DNA from: Paenibacillus rhizosphaerae
GTDB taxonomy: Bacteria; Bacillota; Bacilli; Paenibacillales; Paenibacillaceae
Assembly (NCBI RefSeq): GCF_014192015.1
Contig: NZ_JACHXJ010000005.1
Location: 372,001-436,000 of the forward strand
Direction of reading: 5' to 3'
Length of the DNA: 64,000 bases
The notes beneath the pieces were generated by a model, which did no database searches, was not told the origin of the DNA, and saw only the letters and a list, made by a program, of their open reading frames with translations. Shown one piece after another: positions 1 to 8,895 of the stretch. How positions within the stretch are numbered: the first letter of the stretch is position 1; each line of letters opens with the position of its first letter. The position numbers and the translations under genes are program-made.

Positions 1-1
1 A

Positions 2-817
2 ATTTCCGGACTCCGCCGCCGCGGCTACACGCCGGAAGCGATCCGTAATTTTGTGTACGAGACCGGCATCTCGAAGAGCCAGGGCCTGGTGGATCTGCAA
101 ATGCTGGAGCACTTCATCCGCGAGGATCTGAAACTGAAGGCACCGCGGACGATGGCGGTGCTGCGGCCGTTGAAAGTGGTCATTACCAACTATCCGGAAG
201 GCCAGGTCGAATGGCTCGAAGCGGAGAACAATACCGAGAACCCGGACATGGGCACGCGGCAAATCCCGTTCTCGCGCGAAATTTACATCGAGCAGGACGA
301 CTTCATGGAGAACCCGCCGAACAAATACTTCCGTCTATTCCCGGGCAACGAGGTCCGGTTGAAAAATGCTTATTTCATTAAATGCCATGATTTCGTGAAG
401 GACGAGAACGGCGAGGTGACGGAAATTCACTGCACCTATGATCCGGAGACGAAGAGCGGTACCGGCTTTACCGGCCGCAAGGTCAAGGGGACCATCCACT
501 GGGTAGAAGCTTCCCATGCCGTACCGGCCGAGTTCCGTCTGTACGAGCCGCTGATCAAGGCGGAAGAGACGGATGCCCCAGCCGAGGAGAACGAAGCCGA
601 AACGGCGGAGAAAAGCTTCCTGGACGAAATCAACCCGAACTCCCTCGAAGTGCTGCACGGCTTTGTGGAAGCGGACATGAAGAATGCCAAGCCGGAGGAC
701 AAGTTCCAGTTCTTCCGGCACGGATATTTTAACGTGGATTCGAAGTATTCCGCGCCCGGACAACCGGTATTTAACCTGGTCGTCTCCCTGAAGAGCTCCT
801 TTCAAATGCCGAAATAA
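2..817 (+). CDS. glnS: Glutaminyl-tRNA synthetase, 3' part (5' end outside window)
   Basis: The frame is open from base 2 and reads ISGLRRRGYTPEAIRNF, a hallmark of the end of the catalytic domain of class I glutaminyl-tRNA synthetases. The rest is the two-part C-terminal beta-barrel anticodon-binding domain. GlnS charges tRNA-Gln directly in the cytoplasm. About 271 codons are present, roughly half of a normal GlnS. The barrel carries a short acidic Glu/Ala-rich insertion near codons 190-205, and there is no YqeY fusion at the C terminus. A terminator follows. B. subtilis lacks GlnS and uses the GatCAB route, so this gene separates the organism from Bacillus. Identity is secure; only the 5' end is missing. 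Confidence 0.93.
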   Translation: MSGLRRRGYTPEAIRNFVYETGISKSQGLVDLQMLEHFIREDLKLKAPRTMAVLRPLKVVITNYPEGQVEWLEAENNTENPDMGTRQIPFSREIYIEQDDFMENPPNKYFRLFPGNEVRLKNAYFIKCHDFVKDENGEVTEIHCTYDPETKSGTGFTGRKVKGTIHWVEASHAVPAEFRLYEPLIKAEETDAPAEENEAETAEKSFLDEINPNSLEVLHGFVEADMKNAKPEDKFQFFRHGYFNVDSKYSAPGQPVFNLVVSLKSSFQMPK

Positions 818-876
818 GACGGGAGTGCACAGGAACCCAGTGTCCAGATCTGCAACGATCGAATGAGATATATAAA

Positions 877-916
877 AGCCAGCCGCGGATGCAAATCATC
901 CAGCGGCTGGCTTTTT
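877..916 (+). terminator. Rho-independent terminator after glnS
   Basis: A perfect 10-bp stem (agccagccgc / gcggctggct) is extended inward by ggatg/catcc and followed by a T run. It lies 60 bp after the glnS stop codon. Confidence 0.9.
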
Positions 917-976
917 GTTCAGCTTGCCCGGTTTCTCAGATATCCAGGCTTGGCCCGAAGATCGGACAAGGTTTCC

Positions 977-2215
977 TTAGAACAGTGAATCGTCATCATC
1001 GGCAGGCCCGGTCACCGTTCCAGCAGCCCCTGCCTGGGTATGATGCTGCATGCGAATCCAATACCACATAATGCCGAAGCCGGCCGCGCCGATCAGCGCC
1101 AGCATCACGCAGATTTTGTACATGGCCGCGCCGCCGAAGTTTTGGAACAGCCAGCCGCCGGCCAAGCTGCCGAGCATGCCGGAAATGCCGCTCCAAGTGA
1201 GCGTGTACAGCGCCTGGGCGGGTCCGCGGAAGGGGGCCGGCGTCAACAGGCGCACCACCTGAGTTCCGACAAAGAAGAAACCGCCGAAGGTGATGCTGTG
1301 GAGGATCTGGATCACGGCGATTTCGACCGCACTCGTGGCATTGGCCATCAGCTGCCAGCGAAGGACGAACAGAAGGCTGACAAGGGAAAGGCAGCCCACA
1401 AGCGTGGATAGCTTTCGCCTCAGATAACGATTGAACAGAATCAGCACGCCGATCTCCAGAATGGACGACAGGAAGACGGCCAGTCCCACGACCGTTTTCG
1501 ATCCTCCCAACTCCGTGATGTAGAGCGACATGAACGTATTATTCATAAAGGTGGGAACGGAGACAGCCACCCCCAGAATAATAAATGCAATAAAATAACG
1601 ATTCACCGCAAACCTGCCAAAGCCCCGAAGGCGCATCGGCGGCGTTTCGGAGGTCCGTTTGAGTGGGGGCAGGATCAGGACGGACACGATCGCCAGGACA
1701 AGAATCCCCGTAAACACGAAGGAAAGGCGGGAGATTCCGATCCGGTCGAGGAAGAGGCCGGCCGCCACAGCCGTCACCGCCCAGCCTATAGAGCCCCACA
1801 TCCGGAACGCGCCGAACCGGTGCGGCTGATCGGGAATATAGCCGAGAATCAGCGTGTTGCTCTGTGCAAACATCGGGCTTTGAAAGAAGAAAAAGAGCAT
1901 CATGGCGACATAAATCATCGTAAACGTGTCGGCATGAAATACAAATTGAGTCAGCAGCAGGGTGCCCGCCATCATGAGAAGCAGGCTGCGCTTCGTGTCC
2001 CGCAGGCGTTCGCTGGCAAACATCCAGACCGGATTGGCCAGCAGGGAGATCAGCGGCCCCATTGCCATCAGGCTGCCGATTTCCAGTTTGTTCATTCCCG
2101 CATCCTGCAGGTATAATTGAAAGTAGCTGGTGAAAATCACCATGGTGCCGTAGATTAAAAAGTTGAACGCCTTGAGCGGCGTTAACGAAGACGGCTTGCT
2201 TACGTTTTCCTGCAC
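977..2215 (-). CDS. MFS permease, YwbF/HcaT-like
   Basis: A 412-residue integral membrane protein with about 12 hydrophobic segments. The N-terminal half has the look of the LacY-like / phenylpropionate (PPP) MFS subfamily: a short cytoplasmic N terminus, an early Phe/Tyr-rich helix, and a loop containing NPVWMFASERLRDTKR. B. subtilis YwbF is the nearest relative I can name. The substrate cannot be told from sequence. The start is a GTG with an AAGGAA ribosome site 9 bases upstream on the minus strand. It stands alone, convergent with glnS and divergent from mobA. Confidence 0.75.
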   Translation of the reverse strand: MQENVSKPSSLTPLKAFNFLIYGTMVIFTSYFQLYLQDAGMNKLEIGSLMAMGPLISLLANPVWMFASERLRDTKRSLLLMMAGTLLLTQFVFHADTFTMIYVAMMLFFFFQSPMFAQSNTLILGYIPDQPHRFGAFRMWGSIGWAVTAVAAGLFLDRIGISRLSFVFTGILVLAIVSVLILPPLKRTSETPPMRLRGFGRFAVNRYFIAFIILGVAVSVPTFMNNTFMSLYITELGGSKTVVGLAVFLSSILEIGVLILFNRYLRRKLSTLVGCLSLVSLLFVLRWQLMANATSAVEIAVIQILHSITFGGFFFVGTQVVRLLTPAPFRGPAQALYTLTWSGISGMLGSLAGGWLFQNFGGAAMYKICVMLALIGAAGFGIMWYWIRMQHHTQAGAAGTVTGPADDDDSLF

Positions 2216-2491
2216 GCTAGCACATTCCTTTCCGGCCGTTTGCTAATATATAGGTTGAACTGAAGTTCCGCATTGTAATCTTCTGATGAGCCGATCCGTG
2301 CGCAAAGTTAGAAATTCTACCGTTCATTCCCTATCGTAAGCGGCGTTTTAAAGACTGCCAATCCCACTTTATCATTAGTTGAAAAGGGATACAAACCAAC
2401 TTTTGAGAATTATCCCATAATTTATTTGGCTCTACTTTAAATGTATGAAAAATAGGACCTGGATTGTCTGCAATTGCTTGTAACGGAGGGG

Positions 2492-3127
2492 ATGAGACGG
2501 ACGATGTTGAATATGACAGGAATCCTGCTGGCCGGGGGCCGATCCAGCCGGATGGGTACCGATAAGGCGCTGCTGAGCGTGAACGGTGAAACGGTGATCG
2601 GGCGAGTCATCCGTATGATGTCGCCTGCTGCTTCAAGGATCATCATTTCGGCCAATGACGACGAAAAATATGCCTTCCTGGACAAAGAAGTGGTGCATGA
2701 CCGTTATCCGGGGCAGGGGCCACTGTCCGGGCTGGATGCCGGACTGCATGCCGCCGCCACGCCCTGGAGCGTCGTTGCGGCTTGTGATATGCCGTTTGTG
2801 ACGGAAGAGGTTTTTCGTTTTCTGGCACGGAAGGCAGAAGAAACGGCGGCGGTTACGAATGATGAAGGCGGCTTCCAGGCCATCGTCCCGGTATCGGGAG
2901 GGCGCATTCAGCCGCTGCTGGCTGCCTACCATCGCGGCGTCCTGCCGTCTTTGGAGCAATGCTTGTCTTCCGGACGGCTGCGCCTTACCGAGTGGCTGGA
3001 TCTGCTGAAGGTGTGCTATGTCTCCGAAGAAGAGCTGATCCAGGAGCTTGGGCCTGGTGCGGTCAAGGCCTTCTATAACATGAATGAGCCTTTAGACTAT
3101 AAGCAAGCCATGACAGGTCTTTCTTGA
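2492..3127 (+). CDS. mobA: Molybdenum cofactor guanylyltransferase MobA
   Basis: About 211 residues opening with the nucleotidyltransferase signature ILLAGGRSSRMGTDKALL, which binds GTP. Further family features are GQGPLSGLDAG and AACDMPFV, the metal-binding Asp region. MobA attaches GMP to molybdopterin to form the guanine dinucleotide cofactor used by DMSO-reductase-type enzymes. No other molybdenum cofactor gene lies nearby. The start is ambiguous: GGAGGGG touches the ATG at 2492, and a second in-frame ATG at 2504 is spaced a little too far. A TTG at 2474 is less likely. It ends at a terminator shared with the convergent RND gene. Confidence 0.88.
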   Translation: MRRTMLNMTGILLAGGRSSRMGTDKALLSVNGETVIGRVIRMMSPAASRIIISANDDEKYAFLDKEVVHDRYPGQGPLSGLDAGLHAAATPWSVVAACDMPFVTEEVFRFLARKAEETAAVTNDEGGFQAIVPVSGGRIQPLLAAYHRGVLPSLEQCLSSGRLRLTEWLDLLKVCYVSEEELIQELGPGAVKAFYNMNEPLDYKQAMTGLS

Positions 3128-3177
3128 GCGGGGATTTTTGTTAAGTTGTCTATATATTCCGATTTTATGTATTAAAA

Positions 3178-3225
3178 AAAGGACGTGCTCTTTCCCGTTT
3201 GGGAAGAGAGGCACGTCCTTTTTAT
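3178..3225. terminator. Bidirectional terminator between mobA and the RND pump
   Basis: An 11-bp perfect stem (aaaggacgtgc / gcacgtccttt) with an inner tctttccc/gggaagaga stem is flanked by an A run on the left and a T run on the right. It can therefore stop transcription from both convergent genes. Confidence 0.9.
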
Positions 3226-3235
3226 TTTGAAGAAA

Positions 3236-6200
3236 TTAATCTTCTACTTTCGGTTTGCGGAATTTCATCAGGAACTCGTACACTACCGGCACGATAACCA
3301 GCGTCAGCAGCGTGGAGCTGACCAAACCGCCGATAACCGTGATGCCGAGGCCTCTGGAGATGATGCCGGCACTGTTCTCCAGTCCCGATACGAGCGGCAG
3401 CAGGGCACCGATGGTAGCGAGTGCCGTCATCAGAATCGGGCGGAGACGGGTGGCTCCGGCTTCCAGCAGCGCTTCACGCGTTGACAAGCCTTCGCGTTCC
3501 TTGTGAATCACCCGGTCGATCAGAACGATCGCGTTGGTAACGACGATACCGATCAGCATCAGGGCGCCCATCAGGGCCGATACGTTCAGCGTCTCTCCGC
3601 CGATCCAGAGGCCGACAAGTCCGCCAATGATCGTAAACGGCAGGGAGAACAGGATCGCAAACGGCGCCAGGCCGCCGCCGAAAGTCACGACGAGCACGAA
3701 GTAGACGATGGCGATCGCCGCAGCCATGGCCAGGCCGAGCTGGGTGAACGTATCGTTGATCTGCTCGGTGGTGCCGCCGAATTTAACTTCGACGCCGTCC
3801 GGCAAGTCGATCTTGTCGATTTCCTTCTGCAAGTCTGAAGAAGCTTTGCCGACGTTGGAGGTAACGATGTTGGCCGTCACGTCCACGACCATTTTGCCGT
3901 CGTTGCGGGTGATCGTATCCGGCGACGTGCCTTTTTCCACTTTGGCGACGTCTTTGATCGGAACGTTCATGCCCAGCGGCGACTGAACCGTTTCGTTCTC
4001 AATGTCGTTGATGCTCTTGTATTCCTTGTTGTCGGTTTCGATATAAACCTTGTAGTCTTTGTTATCGACCGTCACTTCGGTCAGCACCGGACGCTCGCGG
4101 ACCGGGCTCAGCTTCATGGCGATTTGACCGGCTGTCAAGCCCAGCGAGCTGAGTTTTTGCTGATCCGCCACGATCGTGTATTGGTCATAAGCTTTGGTAA
4201 GGCTTGTTTTCGCTTTTTCAAAATCTTCCGTATTCGCCTGTACCAGCTTCAGAATTTGCTCGGAGACCGGCTTGATATCATCCAGGGTGTTGCCGTAGAC
4301 GCTGACGCTGAGCGAACTTCCGCCCATGCCGCCAGACATGTCCATCAGGCTCCATTCTCCGGTGGATACCTGTTTCTTCAAACCTTCCACGAGGTTCTTC
4401 TTCACGTTCTCGAAGTCTTTGGTATCTTTGTTGTACTCTACATAGAACAGACCCGAATTGGACGACGAGCCCCCGGCCAGCGGATTGCCGCTGCCGCCGA
4501 CGGAGTACTGCATCTTATCGATGTTCGGCTGGCCCAAAATGTATTTCTCGGCCTCAAGGGCACGCTTCTCCACGGTTTCCAGCTGAGCACCAGGTTCAGG
4601 CGAGTAGGTCACCATGATGTATTTGTCTTCCTGATCCGGCAGGAAGCTGGTGCCGATCAGCGGGGTCAGGAAGAAGCTTGCTACGAGCAGAATGACCGCC
4701 GATCCGAACGTGATCAGCTTGTGGGACAAGGCCCAGTTCAGAATCCGCTGGTAGCCGCGGGCCATCCGGCCCGGCTTGTCGTGATCATGCTGCTTGGAGG
4801 CCTTGATGCCCTTCTTGAACAAGGTGTGGGCCAGCATCGGCACGAGCGTGATCGCTACGAGCAGGGAAGCCAGCAGGGCGAAGACCATTGTGAGCGCAAA
4901 CGGCATGAACAGCTCGCCGACCATGCCGGTGACGAATGCCAGCGGCAGGAAGACCGCGATCGTTACGATCGTCGAGGACATGATCGGAACGAACATCTCG
5001 CGCGTCGCTTCGCGGATCAGTTCGCGTCCGCGCAGCTTCTCACCGCTGCTGGTCAAGCGGCGGTAAATGTTCTCGATGACGACGATGGAGTCGTCGACGA
5101 CGCGGCCGATCGCGACGGTCATCGCGCCGAGGGTCATCATGTTGAGCGTAATGTCGAGCCGCCACAGAATCAGCAGGGCGATCAGCAGCGAGAGCGGAAT
5201 CGACAGGATCGAGATGATCGTGGAGCGAATGTTCCGCAGGAAGATCAGAATGATGATAACGGCAAAGAGCGCGCCGAAGACCGCTTTATCCAGCATCGTC
5301 GACACGGAGTCTTCGATCGGTTTGCCCTGGTCGAGCAGCACCGTAAGCTCCATGCCCTTGAACTGTCCTTCAAGGTCTTTGGCTTTATCCTTCACGGCAT
5401 TGACCACATCCACCGTGTTGGCGTCATTGTCCTTGACGATCTGCAGGCCGATCGAGGCCTTGCCGTTCGTGCGGGACACCGACTCCGCGCTGCCGACCAC
5501 CTTGATGTCAGCGATATCGCTGAGCTTCACCGTCGGAATGCCGGTCGGAATACCGGCCTGGCCGCCTTGAACGGATGCTGCAGCATCGCCTGCCTCAGCG
5601 CCGCCTGCACCGGCTGTGCTGCCTGCGCCTGCACCAGCTGCGCCTGCACCAGCTGTGCTGCCAGCTCCCGCGGCACCGGCACCTTGACCGGCTGCCCCGG
5701 CACTACCGCTCTGTCCTTGTGCGCTGCCCGCTCCCGGCGTAACCGGAATCGTCAGTTTTTTCAAATCATCGAGCGTCGTGATGTTGCCGTCCACGACAAC
5801 CGCTTTGGAGGACTGCTCCAGGTTGAACAGGCCGAGCGGAACCCGTACGGAAGAGCCTTGAACGATGCCCTTAACGGTATCTTCGGTCAGGCCGAGCTGA
5901 GCCATTTTCTCCTTATTAAATGTCAGCTGCACTTCTTTCACGTATTGTCCGGAGACGGAGACGGAAGCGACGCCCGGAATTTTCTCCAGTTCAGGCACGA
6001 CTTCGTTCTCAATGTTTTTGGTCAGACCCTCCAGGTCGCTTGAGCTGTCGGACGCACTGAGGGATACGACCGGAAACGAGCTCAGGCTGAACTTGGAGAT
6101 TGTCGGCTTCTGGGCACCGTCAGGCAGCGTCACTTCGTTGAGCGCTTCCCGAACGGCAGCCGTGGCCTGATCGAGGTCCGTGCCGTAATCGAATTCCATG

Positions 6201-6478
6201 GCGATGTTGGCTGCGTTCTCCATTGACGTAGAGGAGACGTTCTTGACCCCGTCCACGTTCTGCAGCCGCTGCTCCAGCGGGATCGTAATGTCCTGCACGA
6301 CGCCTTCCGGCGCAGCGCCCGGATAAACGGCAGTCACGCTAAGGAACGGGATGTTGATGTTCGGAATCGTCTCCTGCTTCATCACCAGCCCGCTGTACAA
6401 GCCGGCGGCGGCGACGATGACCGTCAGGATCCAGATGGCGAATTTATTGTTCAATGAAAAATTAATAATGCTCTTCAT
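3236..6478 (-). CDS. RND-family efflux transporter (AcrB/SwrC type)
   Basis: A 1080-residue inner-membrane pump of the HAE/AcrB family, with one N-terminal helix, a large extracytoplasmic domain, a helix bundle, and the same pattern repeated. The proton-relay motif VVDDSIVVIEN in the fourth helix is intact. B. subtilis SwrC (surfactin export and swarming) is the best Firmicute comparison. Residues about 246-306 are an almost pure Gly/Ala/Ser stretch inserted in the first porter domain, encoded by short tandem repeats. No adaptor or outer-membrane partner gene is adjacent, as expected in a Gram-positive cell. The gene lies 44 bp downstream of a TetR gene and is probably co-transcribed with and repressed by it. 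The substrate is unknown. Confidence 0.9.
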   Translation of the reverse strand: MKSIINFSLNNKFAIWILTVIVAAAGLYSGLVMKQETIPNINIPFLSVTAVYPGAAPEGVVQDITIPLEQRLQNVDGVKNVSSTSMENAANIAMEFDYGTDLDQATAAVREALNEVTLPDGAQKPTISKFSLSSFPVVSLSASDSSSDLEGLTKNIENEVVPELEKIPGVASVSVSGQYVKEVQLTFNKEKMAQLGLTEDTVKGIVQGSSVRVPLGLFNLEQSSKAVVVDGNITTLDDLKKLTIPVTPGAGSAQGQSGSAGAAGQGAGAAGAGSTAGAGAAGAGAGSTAGAGGAEAGDAAASVQGGQAGIPTGIPTVKLSDIADIKVVGSAESVSRTNGKASIGLQIVKDNDANTVDVVNAVKDKAKDLEGQFKGMELTVLLDQGKPIEDSVSTMLDKAVFGALFAVIIILIFLRNIRSTIISILSIPLSLLIALLILWRLDITLNMMTLGAMTVAIGRVVDDSIVVIENIYRRLTSSGEKLRGRELIREATREMFVPIMSSTIVTIAVFLPLAFVTGMVGELFMPFALTMVFALLASLLVAITLVPMLAHTLFKKGIKASKQHDHDKPGRMARGYQRILNWALSHKLITFGSAVILLVASFFLTPLIGTSFLPDQEDKYIMVTYSPEPGAQLETVEKRALEAEKYILGQPNIDKMQYSVGGSGNPLAGGSSSNSGLFYVEYNKDTKDFENVKKNLVEGLKKQVSTGEWSLMDMSGGMGGSSLSVSVYGNTLDDIKPVSEQILKLVQANTEDFEKAKTSLTKAYDQYTIVADQQKLSSLGLTAGQIAMKLSPVRERPVLTEVTVDNKDYKVYIETDNKEYKSINDIENETVQSPLGMNVPIKDVAKVEKGTSPDTITRNDGKMVVDVTANIVTSNVGKASSDLQKEIDKIDLPDGVEVKFGGTTEQINDTFTQLGLAMAAAIAIVYFVLVVTFGGGLAPFAILFSLPFTIIGGLVGLWIGGETLNVSALMGALMLIGIVVTNAIVLIDRVIHKEREGLSTREALLEAGATRLRPILMTALATIGALLPLVSGLENSAGIISRGLGITVIGGLVSSTLLTLVIVPVVYEFLMKFRKPKVED
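5560..5740 (-). repeat. Gly/Ala-coding low-complexity repeat inside the RND gene
   Basis: This is a run of short imperfect tandem repeats, including two adjacent copies of the 15-mer tgcgcctgcaccagc. It encodes alternating GAGA, GSTAG and GAAG blocks. It stays in frame and is flanked by normal RND sequence, so it is an expandable linker within the protein. Confidence 0.8.
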
Positions 6479-6522
6479 TTCGCAGGTTTCTGCTCCTCTC
6501 CTTTATATCTCTTGCTCACGTT

Positions 6523-7452
6523 TCAGGTACGATCGGTTCTTGAAAACACGTACAGCTTGCAGATTTCCTTCAGTTCGCGGCTTAAGGAACCAAGCTCGGG
6601 CACGCTCTCCAGGTTGGCGATCATGCCGGCCAGAATCGCTTTGCGCGGTTCGATGTCCCGAAACTCCTTATCGATGATGTCGATCGATTCCTGGGCCAGG
6701 TCACGCACCGGTCCCTCCTGGAGCTTGTCCTTCAGCAAATCCCGCATCTGCTTGGTAATGATCAGCGGGTGCCGCAGGCTTCCGCCGGACCGGTCCTTCA
6801 GCTTTTCCGTCCACTCGGTCCATATTCCCGGGGAAATAAGCGGATCCCGCTGCGACCGGACCATGCTGCCGACGACTTCGTCCAGCAGGTACACGATATG
6901 GTCGGCAACCCGCCGGATGTTGAGCGGCAGACCCGGAATAAACAGCGTCCGGATATATCCGTCGAGAAGGCCCACCACAAACATGGTAAGGTCCAGCGTG
7001 TAGGGATACACATCATCCCCGTAAATTTGCTCGAGCTTGTTTTTAAACCACTGGATGCCGATGATTTGCTTCTCACGCAAATGTTTCTGGGACGGAGGCT
7101 TTTTACCCGAGGCATGGTGATCCTGAATTTGCACCACCAGGAACTCGCGGAGCTCCACGAGCAGATTCAGCACGACTTCCAGCTGTTTCCGCAGCTGTTC
7201 TTTGGGAGTCAGAAGGTGTTCTTGTTCCACCTGCATGACGCTGTCCCGGATCAGGCCCTCACAGTACAGGTAGATGCTGCTCTCCAAATCCTCCTTGGAT
7301 TTAAAATGCAAATACAAGCTGCCTTTGGACATGCCGCAGTATTCCGCGATTTCCTGCATGGAGGTGGCCGAAATCCCTTTTGTGGAAAACAGCTGCAGGG
7401 CGGTTTTCAGAATCTGTTTTTTCTTGTCCGCCAGTTTCTCAGACAAATGCAC
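6523..7452 (-). CDS. TetR-family regulator of the RND pump
   Basis: About 309 residues with an N-terminal TetR DNA-binding domain (KGISATSMQEIAEYCGMSKGSLYLHF) followed by a long helical ligand domain, larger than the usual 190-220 residues. It is the first gene of the tetR-RND unit and most likely represses it. The GTG at 7452 is chosen as start because AAAGGAG lies 5 bases before it. The GTG at 7458 overlaps that ribosome site and is unlikely. The promoter and a candidate operator lie just upstream at 7486-7533. Confidence 0.85.
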   Translation of the reverse strand: MHLSEKLADKKKQILKTALQLFSTKGISATSMQEIAEYCGMSKGSLYLHFKSKEDLESSIYLYCEGLIRDSVMQVEQEHLLTPKEQLRKQLEVVLNLLVELREFLVVQIQDHHASGKKPPSQKHLREKQIIGIQWFKNKLEQIYGDDVYPYTLDLTMFVVGLLDGYIRTLFIPGLPLNIRRVADHIVYLLDEVVGSMVRSQRDPLISPGIWTEWTEKLKDRSGGSLRHPLIITKQMRDLLKDKLQEGPVRDLAQESIDIIDKEFRDIEPRKAILAGMIANLESVPELGSLSRELKEICKLYVFSRTDRT

Positions 7453-7485
7453 CTTCACTCCTTTCTGACACTCGGGTTCTCAAAT

Positions 7486-7499
7486 TGACCGTTTAGTCA
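7486..7499. promoter_or_regulatory. Candidate TetR operator for tetR-RND
   Basis: The sequence TGAC-N6-GTCA sits just downstream of the -10 of the tetR promoter. Position and symmetry suit a TetR repressor acting on its own operon; binding is inferred. Confidence 0.55.
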
Positions 7500-7504
7500 G
7501 AACG

Positions 7505-7533
7505 ATTATATTACAAAGCGAAGCCTGTTTCAA
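7505..7533 (-). promoter_or_regulatory. Sigma-A promoter of tetR-RND
   Basis: On the minus strand TTGAAA (7528-7533), a 17-base spacer and TATAAT (7505-7510) form a near-consensus vegetative promoter ending about 50 bases before the tetR start. Confidence 0.75.
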
Positions 7534-7552
7534 ACAGCCGGGCACTCTTTAC

Positions 7553-7594
7553 AAAAAAAGGCACCTTCCTGGTTGTAATACGCAGGAGGGTGCC
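7553..7594 (-). terminator. Terminator after the CMD-like gene
   Basis: On the minus strand ggcaccctcctg pairs with caggaaggtgcc (one G-T pair) and is followed by seven T residues. It ends the leftward unit starting at 8106 or further upstream. Confidence 0.85.
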
Positions 7595-7659
7595 GGTTCG
7601 GCTTCAAATATATAAGGAATGAATGTGGCAAAATTGTGACGGTTTCGATGGGCGGTTCG

Positions 7660-8106
7660 TTAACCCATGCAGCCCGGAAACATGCCGGTTGAAATGGCCA
7701 GCCGGTTCCAGCAGTTGATCGCGTTGATCGCCATGAGCAGGTCGATGATCTCTTTCTCGTCAAAATGTTCCCTGACCCTGCCGAACACTTCATCCGGGAC
7801 GCCCGCCTCGGAAATTTTCGTTACATATTCCGCAAGCTCCAGCGCGGCACGCTGCTGCTCCGTAAACACAGGTGCTTCCCGCCATACGCAGACCAGCGTC
7901 AGCTGCTCCTGGTAATCTCCCAGCTTGAGCAAGTCCTTGCTGTGCATATCCAGGCAAAACGCGCATCCGTTAATTTGCGACACCCGGATTTTGATCAGCT
8001 CGTAGAGCACTTTGTCGATCGATGTGTTGTGGGCAAACTGCTCAAAAGCAAGCATCGCTTTAAAAGCCGGCATATTGGCATCCCTGTAATTCAATCTGAT
8101 TCTCAT
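7660..8106 (-). CDS. Carboxymuconolactone decarboxylase / AhpD-like protein
   Basis: A 148-residue protein of the CMD fold. It contains the redox pair motif GCAFCLDMHSKDL with CxxC, typical of the AhpD-like alkylhydroperoxidase subgroup, and the later NAINCWNRLAI helix. Members reduce peroxides or act on small ring compounds; the precise role here is not visible. The start has a GGAGG site. It lies 88 bp after the ykkD-like gene on the same strand with no terminator between them, so it may belong to that transcript. Confidence 0.82.
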   Translation of the reverse strand: MRIRLNYRDANMPAFKAMLAFEQFAHNTSIDKVLYELIKIRVSQINGCAFCLDMHSKDLLKLGDYQEQLTLVCVWREAPVFTEQQRAALELAEYVTKISEAGVPDEVFGRVREHFDEKEIIDLLMAINAINCWNRLAISTGMFPGCMG

Positions 8107-8194
8107 CGATAACAGCCTCCTTTAAGTTCATTCACAAAGAAGACTGATCAGGGACGGAATTTGTGACATCGTTCCATAAAAAAAGCAAAAAAAA

Positions 8195-8509
8195 TTATGA
8201 GATCAGCTTCAAACCTACCGCTGAGGCCAAAATCATGGCAATAAACAAAATTCGCCGCCATTCCTTGGGCTCGCCGAACAGAAACATGCCGGCCAGCGTG
8301 CTGCCGACCGTGCCGATGCCGGTCCAGACCGCGTACGCCGTTCCCATTGGAATCGAGTTCATGGCGTAGGACAGCAGGGAAAAGCTGAGCGCAAAGGACA
8401 GGATCAGCATGGCATAGGCCGGGAGCCCTTTCTTTTGCGTGACGCCTTTGATGCCGATGACCCCGAACATTTCGCACAGGCCGGCGATGACGATTGCAAT
8501 CCAAGCCAT
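8195..8509 (-). CDS. ykkD: Small multidrug resistance protein, YkkD-like subunit
   Basis: A 104-residue four-helix SMR protein. The essential membrane Glu is in the GLCEMFGV helix, and the stretch SFSLLSYAM...MGTAYAVWTGIGT is very close to B. subtilis YkkD. In this subfamily YkkC and YkkD act together as a paired, antiparallel transporter for small cations such as guanidinium or cationic drugs. The start overlaps the stop of the upstream ykkC-like gene by ATGA, so translation is coupled. Confidence 0.88.
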   Translation of the reverse strand: MAWIAIVIAGLCEMFGVIGIKGVTQKKGLPAYAMLILSFALSFSLLSYAMNSIPMGTAYAVWTGIGTVGSTLAGMFLFGEPKEWRRILFIAMILASAVGLKLIS

Positions 8510-8856
8510 CAGTGATTCGCCCCCTTTTGTTCCTTGCCGTCTTTGTCGGTGACCAGCTTAAGGCCGATCACTCCGGCGAGAAGAACGAGAATGAGCAGTA
8601 TCTTGGGCCAGCGGAACGGTTCGCCGAAGAACAGCATCTCGGCGACGACGGTGCCGGCCGTTCCCAGGCCGGTAAACACCGCGTACACTGTCCCAACCGG
8701 CAGATGGTTCGAAGCGTCAATAATGAGAACGAAGCTCGCGATGATGGCGATGACGGTAAGAATCCATTCGAGCGCATTGTCCGAGTGCTTCAGGCCGGAC
8801 ACCCACAGCACTTCCACAACGCCCCCGATAATAACAGAAAGCCAGTGGCGGTTCAT
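8509..8856 (-). CDS. ykkC: Small multidrug resistance protein, YkkC-like subunit
   Basis: A 115-residue SMR protein with four helices and the charged helix GGVVEVLWVSGLKHSD. The segment LPVGTVYAVFTGLGTAGTV matches B. subtilis YkkC almost word for word, and it has the same short charged tail. It is the first SMR gene of the pair and has an AAGGAGG site 6 bases before its ATG. It lies 39 bp downstream of a TetR gene. In B. subtilis this pair sits behind a guanidine riboswitch; none is visible here, and control appears to be by the TetR protein. Confidence 0.88.
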   Translation of the reverse strand: MNRHWLSVIIGGVVEVLWVSGLKHSDNALEWILTVIAIIASFVLIIDASNHLPVGTVYAVFTGLGTAGTVVAEMLFFGEPFRWPKILLILVLLAGVIGLKLVTDKDGKEQKGANH

Positions 8857-8895
8857 GATGATCCTCCTTTAATGTCCGTTAGGATGCCACTTGCG

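Noticed and set aside
5560..5740. Frameshift or assembly error in the RND gene
   Set aside because: The frame is continuous through the repeat and normal RND sequence resumes on both sides.
4124..6043. A 639-codon open frame antisense to the RND pump gene
   Set aside because: It is a by-product of GC-rich codon bias opposite a clearly conserved gene. It has no ribosome site, no family resemblance and a Cys/Arg/His-rich composition typical of shadow frames.
8857..8895. Possible guanidine riboswitch before ykkC
   Set aside because: Only 39 bases separate tetR and ykkC, too short for a ykkC-type riboswitch, and the tetR leader shows an operator rather than the conserved RNA core.
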